Below are positions 26,801 through 43,308 of a DNA stretch of 64,000 bases, piece by piece; positions within the stretch are counted from its first letter, which is position 1, and the number at the start of each line of letters is the position of its first letter. A program made the position numbers and the translations under genes. The stretch lies in the NCBI GenBank assembly GCA_964035795.1, contig OZ038323.1, positions 5,573,561 to 5,637,560 on the forward strand, written 5' to 3'. The notes below the pieces were generated by a model. It did not search any database. It worked only from the letters and a program-made list of their open reading frames with translations, and had not been told where the DNA came from. The stretch comes from Pterobdella sp. o SKG-2022. Lineage: Eukaryota; Annelida; Clitellata; Hirudinida; Piscicolidae.

Positions 26801-28469
26801 AAACCAATGGCAAGCAGGAGCAGACGGATGAGAAGGGCGAGATGCTGATCTCCCTCAAGTACAACAATGTCACTGAAAGACTTGCCGTGGGTGTGTTCGA
26901 AGCCAGAAAAATAAAAAAACCCGCGCCAACAGCCTCATCCGGTGGGAAATTTAAAATTTCAGCGCTGTATTTTTAATTTAATCTTAAATAATTAAAAATT
27001 TTTCAAACTCTTTTTTGTTTTCATGGTCAGCGTTTTATGGTGAAGATCCATTACCGAGAATACTTTTCGATTCGATTTTTGATTTCTGAAAGTATGGAAA
27101 GATATGAATCTGTAAGCTTAATGGTACAACAATGCAAACTTTTATCTCTAAGTTTCCCAATCTTTCATGTTTTGTAGCAAGAATTTCTGAAAAGTTTTGA
27201 AAGAAATGAAACATTATTTAGCTACCTGCTTTTCGAAAGTTTTCAAAGAATTTCTTTTCGAACAAAGACTTTCTACAACAAAATAGGGGTGTATTTCGAT
27301 ATAAATAAAAGAGAAATAAAAATAATTTAGTAATTGATTTTAATTAACATAATAACCTCTGTATACATCAGTTGTAAAATACCTGAAACAATGACTCATA
27401 ACTAAAATATTACTCAATAAAACTACTCATAACAATAAACCTTATATTTAGCAACACTTTTTACAGATTTCTACCTAAAAGTTGTTTTCATGAAAAACAA
27501 CACAGTGATGAAGAAAAAAAAAAGCGCTGTGGTGAAAGGAGATGAAGAGCCCAAGTTTAATATCTCGTTTACTTTTAAACAAATTCCTGAATCTTTGCTT
27601 GGAACTGGCTGTGTTGTATTATCGCTCGTGCAACGTCTAGCTGCCCATAAAGGTTGCTATTTTGTTTCTTCAGAGTTTCAATTTTGTTCACTTTTGAATT
27701 TTTTTTATTCGTTTTCCAGCGTCTAGCGGGTGATACGGGATTTGTAACGCTTAATTTGACAAAAAACGAACCTTTTGTGTTTTTTGCAATATTAAAACAA
27801 AACCGTTAACATTTCATTGAGAAAAAAATATTCGAAAGACCAATGATATAAATGTCGTTAAAATTCAAAACCTCCGATAAAGCACCTCAGTACAAACAAG
27901 TGCTTCTTCTGGAAAAAAAGAATACAAACAAGAGAAAAAAAAATTCTAAAAATTAAATAACGGAATAAAGCATTTTATGAAAAATTCATTCATTTAATGT
28001 TATGTAAACTATTTTCATGTAATATAATATATAGTGGACTATGTTCAACCTACATACAAACAAGAGTTAGCCTTAACACTAATATGAAGTAAAGTAAAAA
28101 CAATAAAAATAAACACACAATTAAACCACGTACAACACAAAAACATATCGGTATAAATTAGACGTCGAGAAAGTTACTAATCCGCAACGAAACACGACAA
28201 CTTTCATTCAAGTACAAAAATAGTAACATCACAAGCACACACAAATCACACATACCACCGACACAACCACACATTAAAAAAAAATTTCTCACGCAAACAG
28301 CCAAACACACAGAAAAAAAATCTCACCGACACAACAACACACAGACAAGCAAGTGGGAAGGGTGGTGATAGGATCGTTTATGCACGCCAGAGGGAAAGAA
28401 CTGGAACATTGGGAAGAAGTGAACAACAAACACAAAGACACCATCACCTTTTGGCATAATATCACTTGA
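5395..28469 (+). CDS. Atypical synaptotagmin: one membrane span, two C2 domains
   Basis: Vesicle/membrane-trafficking C2 protein. Exons: 5395-5425 (candidate), 12277-12490, 13719-14000, 15531-15688, 16674-16797, 22025-22118, 24700-24781, 26231-26304, 26818-26941, 27467-27652, 28345-28469. All phases agree, giving 497 residues. If the first exon is wrong, translation could start at the ATG at 12279 (486 residues). A hydrophobic span (about residues 20-41) is followed by RRKK. A Ser/Pro-rich linker and an eight-residue Asp run precede C2A, which starts near residue 229 (GRVKFSVEYS; LVLLPDLRSQ; NPKFNESFVF; TLKLTAFDVDK). C2B starts near 358 (GEMLISLKYNN) and ends with the family-typical ARGKELEHWEEV and FWHNIT. 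C2A keeps DP in loop 1 and DVD in loop 3 but lacks the first Asp and has Asn at the last ligand. C2B loop 3 reads LVQRLAAHK, so calcium binding by C2B is unlikely. Subtype (Syt12/17/alpha-like?) not resolved. Confidence 0.85.
9906..10055 (+). repeat. tRNA-derived SINE, tail type 2
   Basis: The head has a tRNA A box (TAGCTCAGCTGGTAGA) and B box (GGTTCAATCCCGCG). The anticodon arm TTAGA-CTAGTTA-TCTAA would give anticodon AGT, that of tRNA-Thr. After CCGACAATTA comes an unrelated body (TGTAGCGCCCTGTGAAACAC) ending in an A-run. The head matches the SINE at 16396-16568, but the tail does not. It is too degraded and too long to be a working tRNA gene. Confidence 0.75.
10113..10159 (+). repeat. Fragment of dispersed palindromic (MITE-like) repeat
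   Basis: ATTGAGAATC then AGCTATAATTTTCGATAAG and TTTAGCCTTAT. This is the reverse complement of the copy at 3943-3990, including the GATTCTCAAT flank, so the two belong to one subfamily. Confidence 0.65.
10241..10309. repeat. CATC/CATT tetranucleotide tract
   Basis: Imperfect tandem CATC, CATT and CACC units. Similar tracts lie at 4862-4924 (opposite orientation) and 21132-21460. Confidence 0.8.
12641..12768. repeat. Composite AAT-rich tandem repeat with CAGATCAATGCTAA units
   Basis: Three variable-length blocks in which (AAT/AAC)n runs are separated by the word CAGATCAATGCTAA, just inside the synaptotagmin intron after exon 12277-12490. Confidence 0.8.
16396..16568 (+). repeat. tRNA-derived SINE, full length, tail type 1
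   Basis: A box TAGCTCAGCTGGTAGAGC, B box GGTTCGATCCC, then the CCGACAATTAGCACACTG joint. The body contains TTTTCGCTACATTAAA, AAGCGCTTTGATC and CACTATATAAATACCGC, ending in (ATTAC)n. The tRNA anticodon arm has a deletion compared with 9906-10055. It lies in the intron between synaptotagmin exons 15531-15688 and 16674-16797. The stem-like AGCGC...TATAAAT end resembles CR1/L2-type LINE 3' ends. Confidence 0.85.
17758..17801. repeat. (TTA)n microsatellite
   Basis: About a dozen TTA/TTG triplets in the synaptotagmin intron. The reading frames over it (poly-Ile) are not genes. Confidence 0.85.
21132..21460. repeat. Degenerate ATCC/ATTC tetranucleotide region
   Basis: Clusters of CATCC, CATTC and TATCTAT words over about 330 bp. 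Poly-Ser/His/Phe frames here are repeat artefacts. Confidence 0.7.
23598..23672 (-). repeat. Stem-loop element with (ATTGT)n tail, copy 1
   Basis: Read on the plus strand: an (ACAAT)n run, then AGTGGCATTAACTCCAAGAG and TTTTCAAGCCACTAA. GTGGC pairs with GCCAC and AACTC pairs with GAGTT, giving a two-part hairpin. On the minus strand the hairpin precedes an (ATTGT)n tail, the layout of a LINE or SINE 3' end. A second copy lies at 38012-38086. Confidence 0.7.
26338..26590. repeat. 32-bp minisatellite, about 8 copies
   Basis: The unit reads GCAGTTTGGTGTTATAGATA followed by CAGTGTTGTGGT, starting at 26338, 26370, 26402, 26434, 26466, 26498, 26530 and 26562. Copies differ at one to three sites; the last one decays. 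It begins 34 bp after a synaptotagmin splice donor. Confidence 0.95.
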
Positions 28470-30157
28470 AATGCAGTTTTTGGGGGTTTTGGCCTTTAAT
28501 GGAATAGTTTTCATGACACAAGGGCTGAAATCAAAAAGGTGCTAATTCTAAATCTATAACGACAACATAACGGTAAGGGTTATAACAAAGTCTAGCCAAT
28601 TTTTCCACAAAAAAAATATCAAAACTAGTTTGTATTAGCTTCACTGGGTTTACACAATAGATTTCATAAGACCATAGGACGTCGACTCAAAAAGCTTTTA
28701 TACCACTCAACCGTCATGAAACTCACTGGATCATAAGCCACTTTGGAAGCATCTTTTTATTGGTATTTAAACAAGCTGGTTTACATTATTGGTATGCTGT
28801 ATGCTAGTTAAACTTTTGTGTTGTTTTATGTTGTATTCACGAGATACTTCAAATCAAAATCATAAATCAACAAAAAAATATAAATATATGAATAAATAAT
28901 ATACATATATAATTACGGGAAATATAATTATTTAACAAATACAAGACCAAAATATTTTTATCGAAATAACGGAAAAACCATTAAAATAATTAAACATTTA
29001 AGTTAAACCCTTTAAGCGGCTGAAAGAAATTTAATTAAATGAAACACCAGAAAGCCAAACGTCCAACAGCCTTGGAGCATTGTTCAATACTCCGAGACAT
29101 ACCCATATATCTGAGTAATTGAAACGTGTGTTTCAAATAGTAAGAATTACTACATACAATTCTCGATATTAAAATTATCAAAACCTCATCAATATCAAAA
29201 ACAGAAGTAATAATAAAATCAAATAAAATTTATAATACCAATAGAAAAAATATAATACAATAATAACCTTAATGGTATATGCTGTATGCATCTAAGTTAC
29301 CTTCACCCAAGGGAAATGAATTGATGCGAGTGAGTGCTATAAAATATCACCTGTTGGAAAAGTCGTATTGATAAATGTGTTGAAATAAGCCTCAAATTAC
29401 TTGATTATAACACCGATATGGAGTTTTTATGCTTATTAAGTGTTTTACTTTGTTGTGAGATTTAAAGGTTAGATGTTTATCAATTATATTTGATAACTAA
29501 TGTTATCATGGTTTTTTCATGTGTGTGGTAAATAGATATAACATCTAGTGTGCATTCCATGAGTAATTTATGTTAAATTATGAACACAACTAAATATTAT
29601 AAGATTATTCGTTACAATATATCCGTTATATTACCGTTAGGCTAACGTTATATAGCGAGGTTAGACATGTCGAAAACAAATTCTATGTTGCTGTAAATTT
29701 ATTTGAAATTCTCATAAAACATTGCAAATTATTGTTAATAACTTAAGGCTATATTGAATTAATGAAATCAAATGGCTAAGCAAAACGCCTACCATGATCG
29801 CGTAAGGAAATACAAGAAAACCGGTAAATGAAAAGCATTTAAAAAATGCAGAAACAAATTTTAATGTGCCGCACAGCTTTTATTGTTTAGTTAGACCCAA
29901 CTTGAAACTTAAATCTTAGCTTGAATTGATTGGAATATATAACCACATAGCCAAGCGTGTTGCTAATATTTAAATGTAGATGACTTCCATAACGTTTATT
30001 GTTGAGATTACTTATTTTAGACTGATATTTTTGAAAATATTCCTTGTTTGAAATTCCATGTAAATTGAATTATGATTATGAACACTCTCACCTCATATTC
30101 TTCAACTTTCAACGCTATTCGAAACATGTATATATTGTTACATTCCAATTTCAAGAC
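28470..30157. other. Convergent intergenic region (synaptotagmin / MRPL10)
   Basis: AT-rich. AATAAA at 28891-28896 (plus) is a possible synaptotagmin polyadenylation signal. No gene or recognised repeat seen. Confidence 0.5.
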
Positions 30158-30163
30158 TTTATT
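30158..30163 (-). terminator. Probable polyadenylation signal of MRPL10
   Basis: AATAAA on the minus strand, about 50 bases after the MRPL10 stop codon. Confidence 0.55.
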
Positions 30164-30210
30164 TAACAAAAACATAATCACTTAAAAAATAATAAAAGAT
30201 AGAATTCCTA

Positions 30211-31767
30211 TTAGACTTTCTCTCGTTCGATATAGTGGGCCAAGCTTCGTACAATCACTTGTTGGTAGTTGAGTGATGATTTCAAGCTTTGACTCTGGTA
30301 GTTCAGAGTGGACAAAAGTTGAGACCTGCATGTATCAAGGTCAGGTAGACCTGCATATTTTATCAGGGCTTGCTTTGTCATTATTGTGTCGCCCACAACG
30401 CCACCTATAAAGGGTTTTGAAACATTCATAAAAAAATACTTTCTATTGAAATTTTCATAAGCATCCAATGACCTTTCGTACACACTAATGAGAGAGTTTA
30501 ATTTAGTACGTTTAGCTGAAAGGAATAAAAAATATTATAAAATAAAATAGTTAGTTAATAAATTCAAGTTGAAAAAAGTTGGCTCTATTGAATAAGATTG
30601 TTAGATAATGAAATATACTATAAATTTTAGCACATGCTCATATACATGTTCTACAGCTTGTTTTCACTACATTAAACTTGTAGCAAGCATTTTAGTCTAC
30701 AAGGCAAATTGCTATATAAATACCACATTACATTACATTATAAGTGAAACTTAAAAGTGCATTGGATGTGTAGCTGTTCATGTATTCTGAGACCATATTA
30801 CAATACATCAATTATTAATTTAAGCTTATTATAGAGTTTGAGTTGAACAATACATTGGCACCTAAGAGATGTACAGAAGGCAGATTCTTGATGACTTTGA
30901 TGAGGGCTTTTGCAAGATTTTCTGAGTGCCCAACCACCATTATTGAGTGCTCATTCACCAATGGTGCTATGTTCTGGTACTTGGAAGCTGATAACATTTT
31001 GCTGTAGAGTGATTGGGTTTGGGAAACTGATAAAAAAATATTTATTGAAATAAACAAAATAAATATCTGTATAACAATAATAATAATAACGCCTGAATTA
31101 TATTTTATTATGTTCTTGAAAATTTATTCATAAAGGCTTAAAACGAGTTTTGATTTTTAAAATGAATTTTGAAACTAACACACAAGCTTCTGCAGGATAC
31201 ATCAGAGGAATTAGACCTTCATCGAGAAAAGGATTTTTTAAATTCCATTTTTCCACTAGCCCCATTGAATCTATTTGACAAATAGCTATTAACCTAATCG
31301 ATACCATTTCTTTTTTTAATTCTCTTACCAAAAACTGCTCATATTGAGTTTCCTGTAAAAAAATAATGCTGCGTTTAAACTTTTTAATGAAACTTATGTT
31401 GATAAGTTTATGCAATATTTTTTTAAAATTTACATAAACAAGCTTATGCATTATTTCTTTAAAACTTACATCGATAAGCTTATTCTTGTCTATGAACCGT
31501 TGTTCTCGCCGGTACTTGCTTATGGAGCACATATCGATATCATCATGATGAATTTCATCATAGTGGACAGGCCTAGTGACTTCCGTCAAAACTCTTCTAA
31601 AAAGTTTATCAGGCCTCTGTTTGTTGCCTCGGTACTTGAACCTAACCTGCACCCATTGCAATGACCTTGGAACTTGAAAAAAAATTTAATTACAATTTGG
31701 ATGAGTAATCGCAAGATTAAATAGTCCTACAAGGCATTGGAAATAACTTACTCAAAACTCGATTCAT
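30211..31767 (-). CDS. MRPL10: Mitochondrial large ribosomal subunit protein uL10m
   Basis: Mitochondrial ribosomal stalk-base protein that anchors the L7/L12 stalk. Five minus-strand exons: 31752-31767 (16-bp first exon, MNRVL), 31470-31672, 31184-31352, 30862-31026, 30211-30404, encoding 248 residues, close to the usual metazoan length. Family features: a basic N-terminus, the MVSIRLIAICQ segment matching the conserved IAVCQ strand, SKYQNIAPL, the glycine step HLLGGVVGDTIMTKQ and a C-terminal helix ending LAHYIEREKV. The donor GTGTGT at 31183 is the least certain boundary. The second intron (31353-31469) is 117 bp, a multiple of three, lacks stops, and is built from a 36-bp repeat. A retained-intron reading would add 39 residues that have no counterpart in the family. 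A SINE 3' fragment sits in the last intron. The ATG is 104 bp from the LSM5 stop upstream on the same strand. Confidence 0.88.
30626..30742 (+). repeat. SINE 3' body without tRNA head, copy in MRPL10 intron
   Basis: Begins with TTTAGCAC, includes TTCACTACATTAAACTTGTA and GCTATATAAATACCACATTA, and ends in (ATTAC)n. It starts at the same joint as the headless copy at 62724-62829. It is antisense to MRPL10. Confidence 0.8.
31374..31481 (-). repeat. 36-bp tandem triplication spanning the MRPL10 splice donor
   Basis: Three adjacent 36-bp units on the plus strand: 31446-31481, 31410-31445 and 31374-31409. On the gene strand, unit 1 starts AAGCTTATCGATGTAAGTTT. The first 12 bases are the last coding bases of exon 2 and the GTAAGT is the working donor. 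Unit 2 has TATGTAAAT and unit 3 AACATAAGT at the matching place, so each unit carries a decayed copy of the exon-donor boundary. Confidence 0.85.
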
Positions 31768-31813
31768 TATTGTCTCGTCAAATTTCACTTTTAAAAACAC
31801 GAAGAGTTTAATT

Positions 31814-31819
31814 TTTATT
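31814..31819 (-). terminator. Probable polyadenylation signal of LSM5
   Basis: AATAAA on the minus strand, about 50 bases after the LSM5 stop and about 47 bases before the MRPL10 ATG. Confidence 0.6.
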
Positions 31820-31871
31820 TTGACAAAAAATTTCTAGCTTATATGAAAAAGTTCTAGGCAAATAATTTCAA

Positions 31872-32873
31872 TCAAATCGGCGGTCCTTCACCTCCTGGAA
31901 CGAGCTGAAATTTATCAAATAATGTTCAATATCCAGTTCAGATAGTTGGTGAAAAAAATGTATACAACTATTTACCATAGCTATATTGTTTCCGTTGAGA
32001 AGAATTCTTTCAAGCTTTGTGACTCTTTTGCCTTCTGGTGTTACTTCACTGTAGAGTATATAATGTACTAGGTCAATAAAAAACAAAAAAATAGATGAAT
32101 TATAATAATGCGAATAATTCAAAAAAAAACTTACAAAATGATATAACTAAACAAAACATTGATAGATTTATTAATGCATGGACCTTTTGTAGTCATAAAT
32201 CATCATTAGAAGCTTTGTAAGTTTATGAGAATTTTGAAGAATATTTAGCTGAGCATGGGATAAATAGTATTAAATGATATGAATCTAAAAAACTAAATTT
32301 ATAAAATTGAATTTAAATAATGAGTCAGTCATGATAATATTGATTGGATAGATTTTATAATGAATTAAACTAGCAACAATGAAATTAGTATCAAACAAGA
32401 AAATTTTGAACTAACAATTCTGTAACATCCTCCAACACCATGTCTAGATAAGAGATTCAAACAAAGGCTGAGTGAAGGAAACTAATGACTTTTTCAAATG
32501 TTTTCTATTACATAATTAATTATTATTTATTGATTAAAAATTTCATAATACTTAATGAAAATGAATATTTAAATTGAAAAAATATTGACTTTCTCAAATT
32601 ATCAAATCATAAATTATATATCTTCAGATGAAAATTTTTGAAAAGGATACTGACAAAGTCATCAAAACCTAACAAGCTTCCCACAATTTCTTTGTCATTT
32701 TTCATGATTATATGAATTCGAGAACCTATGCATTTGTCTACCAATTCTGCAAACGAATTTTGAGATAGATTTGACGTTTTTGTTTTGAAATATATGGATG
32801 AGTTGAAACTATTAAAAACTAATATTTAAATCAAACCAAGAGGTAGAAGCTGAGAAGTCGAAGAAAGAGTCAT
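31872..32873 (-). CDS. LSM5: U6 snRNA-associated Sm-like protein LSm5
   Basis: Subunit of the heptameric LSm1-7 (cytoplasmic mRNA decay) and LSm2-8 (nuclear U6 snRNA) rings. Five exons: 32837-32873, 32651-32746, 32416-32443 (28-bp microexon), 31976-32048, 31872-31904, giving 88 residues, very near the usual length of about 91. The Sm1 motif is in CIGSRIHIIMKNDKEIVGSL followed by LGFDDFVNMVLEDV. Sm2 is ERILLNGNNIAMLVPGGEG, with the ILLNGNNI signature typical of LSm5. The N-terminal SQLLPLELVDKC also matches the family. All phases agree. It sits between SRP54 (136 bp upstream) and MRPL10 (104 bp downstream) on the same strand. The last five introns and exons are short, as in a compact housekeeping gene. 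Confidence 0.96.
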
Positions 32874-32937
32874 AGTTTATATTTTGGGCCCACCGACGAT
32901 TTTAAAAGTTGTACAAAACAAAGAACCAAGATTCAAA

Positions 32938-32943
32938 TTTATT
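32938..32943 (-). terminator. Probable polyadenylation signal of SRP54
   Basis: AATAAA on the minus strand, about 67 bases after the SRP54 stop and about 65 bases before the LSM5 ATG. No AG occurs between it and that ATG. Confidence 0.6.
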
Positions 32944-33009
32944 TTTAAAAATTCAATAAATGAAAAAATTTAAACAAAAAAAAACGAGTTAATAAAATAT
33001 TCAATTTAG

Positions 33010-39829
<6,820 letters not shown>

Positions 39830-41354
39830 TCAAAAAGAAAAATCAATATCAGGAAATTTATCTTTAACATTTTGTGCAAGTGTTTTGAGTTCTGTAACAG
39901 AAATTGAGTCATTATGAACTGAAAATGTGTCAGAATCAGTTGAATCTATAGTGTCGTCAGTTTTGTTGAAATTTTTATAAAAGAACTCATCAAAATTATC
40001 AATACTTCTGAAGAATTCACGATCAGTTTCATCTGAATTTGGTATTTGAGATTTGTCATGTAGTTGGTCCACAAAGTTTCTTGCCTGTTCGAAAATATTA
40101 ACCTGTACAAAGCCTTCGAGGGGCTTCTGGTCTTTATCCAAAAATAGAAAATCTTCTCTATCATTAGTTGATTTTTTGAAAACACCATTTTTAAATTTTT
40201 CAATAACTTTTGTGACTTCTTGTTCATCTACTTGCACTTCTTCATAATCATCTTCATCGAAAAAAGATGGAATCCTTTCTTCAAAATCTTTCATTTCTTG
40301 TATCAACTTTTGTACATGATCTTCATTAAATGGATCAAATAAACCTAGTTCTTCATTAGATTTACAATTGTTGGGTTTTGTTTTAGGAGGTGGTAATATA
40401 ATATTAGTTGATTCAGAAAGTGTTTTTGGTGACTCGTCTGAAAATTCTTTACTAGTTTTGTTATTATATTCTGATTCATCTTTAGATGTAAAATTCAAAC
40501 AAGATTGTTCCATAAAAATTTTCAATGTTTTTGTTTTTTCAGTAGTATTGAAATTTTCTCTGTTATTTTTTACTTTGTTATTAATATTTTCTTTAGTATC
40601 TTGTAATATAGTAACATCTATAGGTTGGCATGTATTCTCATTGAAAAGACAAGCTGTAGAATTCATGAGGCCAAATGAAGTGTTTTTGTCTGATAGCTGG
40701 GCACTTTTCAAACCCTTCTCTGTTTGATTCATATAAAAAATTAGAATATACATGATGATAATTTTAGAAAAATTATTTGAAAAGCTTACTTTCAGCATGT
40801 TCTGTATCATTTGAAGCATTGAATTGCCTGTGAGCATTACAACTAGAGCTTAATATTGCTTATTATAGTTGGAAAATATACAATTACCATATGAAAAAAT
40901 CATTAAAATATCTAACTTTAAAAATTACACTATTTTCTAAGTTTATTAAACAGAAAAGTTCAAAAATTATTATTTAATAACTAATTAATAAATGAAAGAA
41001 AATAAATTTTATTAGTAGTTTATACATTGGAAAATTATCTGTAAGTTTTTAAAGCTTATGATAAAGTCTATTATAAATGGTACATTTTTGAAAAAATATA
41101 ATTATAAAGGGAAATTTAAATTTCAGAAAGTTTGATGCTTACCAAATTTGATTCCTGTCACTAAAACTGACTCTTTTGCGTGGTTTACGGAATTCCGAGG
41201 CTGCCCCTAACTCATTATCCTCACATTCATCCTTCAATTGTTAGTCGAAAATGACACCAGAGAAACTAAATATTATAAAAGTGAAATTTAAACATACCAT
41301 TAATTTCGGTTTTTTAGGTAATGAAGAGCCAGAATCATTAGAATTTATATACAT
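39830..41354 (-). CDS. Unrecognised acidic, disordered protein with PP1-docking RVSF motif
   Basis: I do not recognise the family. Four exons: 41298-41354, 41143-41231, 40790-40827, 39830-40719; phases agree, 357 residues. Seen: a short basic cluster PKKPKL (13-18, possible nuclear signal), then RKPRKRVSFSDRNQIWQF with RVSF at 39-42. That is a textbook protein phosphatase 1 docking motif with basic residues before it and an acidic residue after it. The rest is rich in Asn, Ser, Thr, Glu and Asp with no obvious fold. A more conserved-looking C-terminal half includes ELGLFDPFNEDHVQKLIQEM, an acidic run DEDDYEEVQVDEQEV, and FLFLDKDQKPLEGFVQVNIF. The RVSF context resembles that of kinetochore and nuclear PP1 adaptors such as KNL1, but I see no other support. 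The 890-bp last exon holds most of the coding region. Confidence 0.72.
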
Positions 41355-42019
41355 AACAAAATTAAATCGAGCGGGTTCAAATTTTGATTAATATGACTTA
41401 GCGCATAATTCAAAATTTATTTAAAAGTTAACTATTGAATTTATGCACAATAATAAAACTTTAAAATTTTACAGTTTTTATCAAATAATTAATAATCAAA
41501 TATTTTTTTCTGTATTTTAAATAAGCAAATATATAACAAGAATAGATAATATTTTTCAAAACTTTTATATTCAACGTTTTTTAGTAATATAATGAACCCA
41601 AAAAGTTTATAACAAGACAATAAATTATCAAAAAAGTTACATGAACATGATTTTAAACAAGAATGGTTTTATAAAAACAAACTAGCTTCATTGCTAAAGA
41701 GCCTACGTCCTTGTATGGTACTGAGACAAAACGAAAATTCGATTCAAGTAAAAATAATGAAAGTCTAAAAAAAGATTATAATGAAAAAACTATGTATTTT
41801 TTATATTCAGATGTGAGATCTCTTTTTGAAAAACTATGCAATATTTATCAATAAATTTGCCAAAAAAATTCTATTCAATTGAAAAAAAATGAAAGTAATT
41901 TTTGAAGAAGTATTGCTAAGCAAATTTACAAACAAAAACTTGTCAAGCCCGCATTTTAATTTTAAAGTAAAAATATCGAAAAACCAAAAAAAAACTCCAA
42001 GCGAAACCATATATTTCAT

Positions 42020-43256
42020 TTAGCAACAATTCATTTTCTTATCACATGCTACATAATCGGAATAATCTTGTGACAGGGAATTTGGTAGTTTGACGACTTC
42101 AGCAAGTGATGGCAGTGAGGATTGAATGATGAGATCCTCTAGGCTAAGGACTGATACTCTTTTAAACAAATGCTCCACTCCTTCCCCTTTAAAATGTTTA
42201 TCTTTAAAAACTAATTTTAATTATACAGTTCAAAGTTTAACTCTTTAGAGACATCTCAATGTACTTATAAGCAATATTAAACAATGCTTAACGATCGACT
42301 TATGAGCTAACGTATTATGGTAAGGCTATACATACAGAAAATTCTAGGTCTTTTTTTTAACAAATGTACTAAGTTTTTTCATAAATTGCCGTTAAACATT
42401 GTTGAGTTAGACAGTTCTGATCAAACAAAGTGATTTTCGACTATGAAACCACCTGTTTTTGCTGAAACCGTCGCTAACTCTGCACCTAACTCACTAGCCA
42501 TCACTTTGGCTCGTCCTTCCACTTCTCGCACCCTTTCGGTACTCTTTTTTGGAAAATTACTTATTTGATGAAAATTAATAAATTACTAAATACCTAAAGT
42601 ACACAAGCGCTCACCAAAAGGTCTTTTTTGTTGCCTACCAAGAAGAGTTTTGCTGGATTCTCATTTTTACTCGTGGCTTCATGCAACCAGTTGCGGCAAT
42701 TGTATAATGATGCAAGGTTGTCCATGTCGTATACTAGTAACAAAGCTGAAAATAATTTTTTAATGAATGTATTTCATCAAATGCTAGGCGTACCTTGGGC
42801 CCCCTTGAAGTAGGCGTGAGTGAGACACTTGAATCTTTCTTGTCCGGCAGTGTCCCATCTACGTGTGGTCTAATCATTCAAATAATGAAAAAGAATAAAA
42901 AAAAACATTACAGTTGTAGTTTGACAGCACATCCACATACGACAAAATTGACCACTTCAAAGTCGACTCCTATAGTGGCCTTGTAGTCACATTTGAATGT
43001 ATTGCGGGTGTACCTTCACGAAATTTTAATCAGGATTAAGTTTGCTTAGAAATAACATAGAAGTTATCTAGAAGCTTTTTGTTTATAAAGAAATCAGAAT
43101 TTAGGGTTTATCTAATTCACACAGAGTTTATTAAGTTGTTGAAACCTTTGAATGATGGAGGTCTTCCCTACATGCACATCCCCTACAACAACCACTTTGC
43201 ATCGGTAACTGCTATAAAAATATACTAATTAGCCAATAATATAGGTACTAGATCAT
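42020..43256 (-). CDS. RAB34: Rab34/Rab36-type small GTPase
   Basis: Membrane-traffic GTPase; Rab34/36 relatives act at the Golgi, in lysosome positioning and in ciliogenesis. Coding exons: 43249-43256 (8 coding bases, ATG at 43256), 43146-43208, 42912-43013, 42794-42858, 42615-42745, 42453-42543, 42020-42186; 208 residues, all phases agree. G1 GDVHVGKTS, G2 in YKATIGVDFE, G3 WDTAGQE, G4 NKKD, G5 SAK. It ends DKKMNCC, a dual-cysteine prenylation site. YKATIGVDF, LQLWDTAGQERFKC and FLVGNKKDLL favour Rab34/36 over other Rabs. The N-terminus is very short (MIYYRCKVVVVGD), whereas vertebrate Rab34 has about 50 residues here. The first exon reaches back to a strong acceptor at 43308/43309, and a second acceptor-like site with the same CACAG-GTTAC sequence lies near 43620, so there is probably a non-coding leader exon or another start. 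Confidence 0.87.
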
Positions 43257-43308
43257 TGGATCTTGTGCAAACACATTGAGTTAAAAATATTCGATTCTTA
43301 TTGGTAAC

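Noticed and set aside
31128..31661. A single 177-codon MRPL10 exon
   Set aside because: It is two exons plus a stop-free intron; removing the intron restores family alignment, and the 3' part also reads past a donor.
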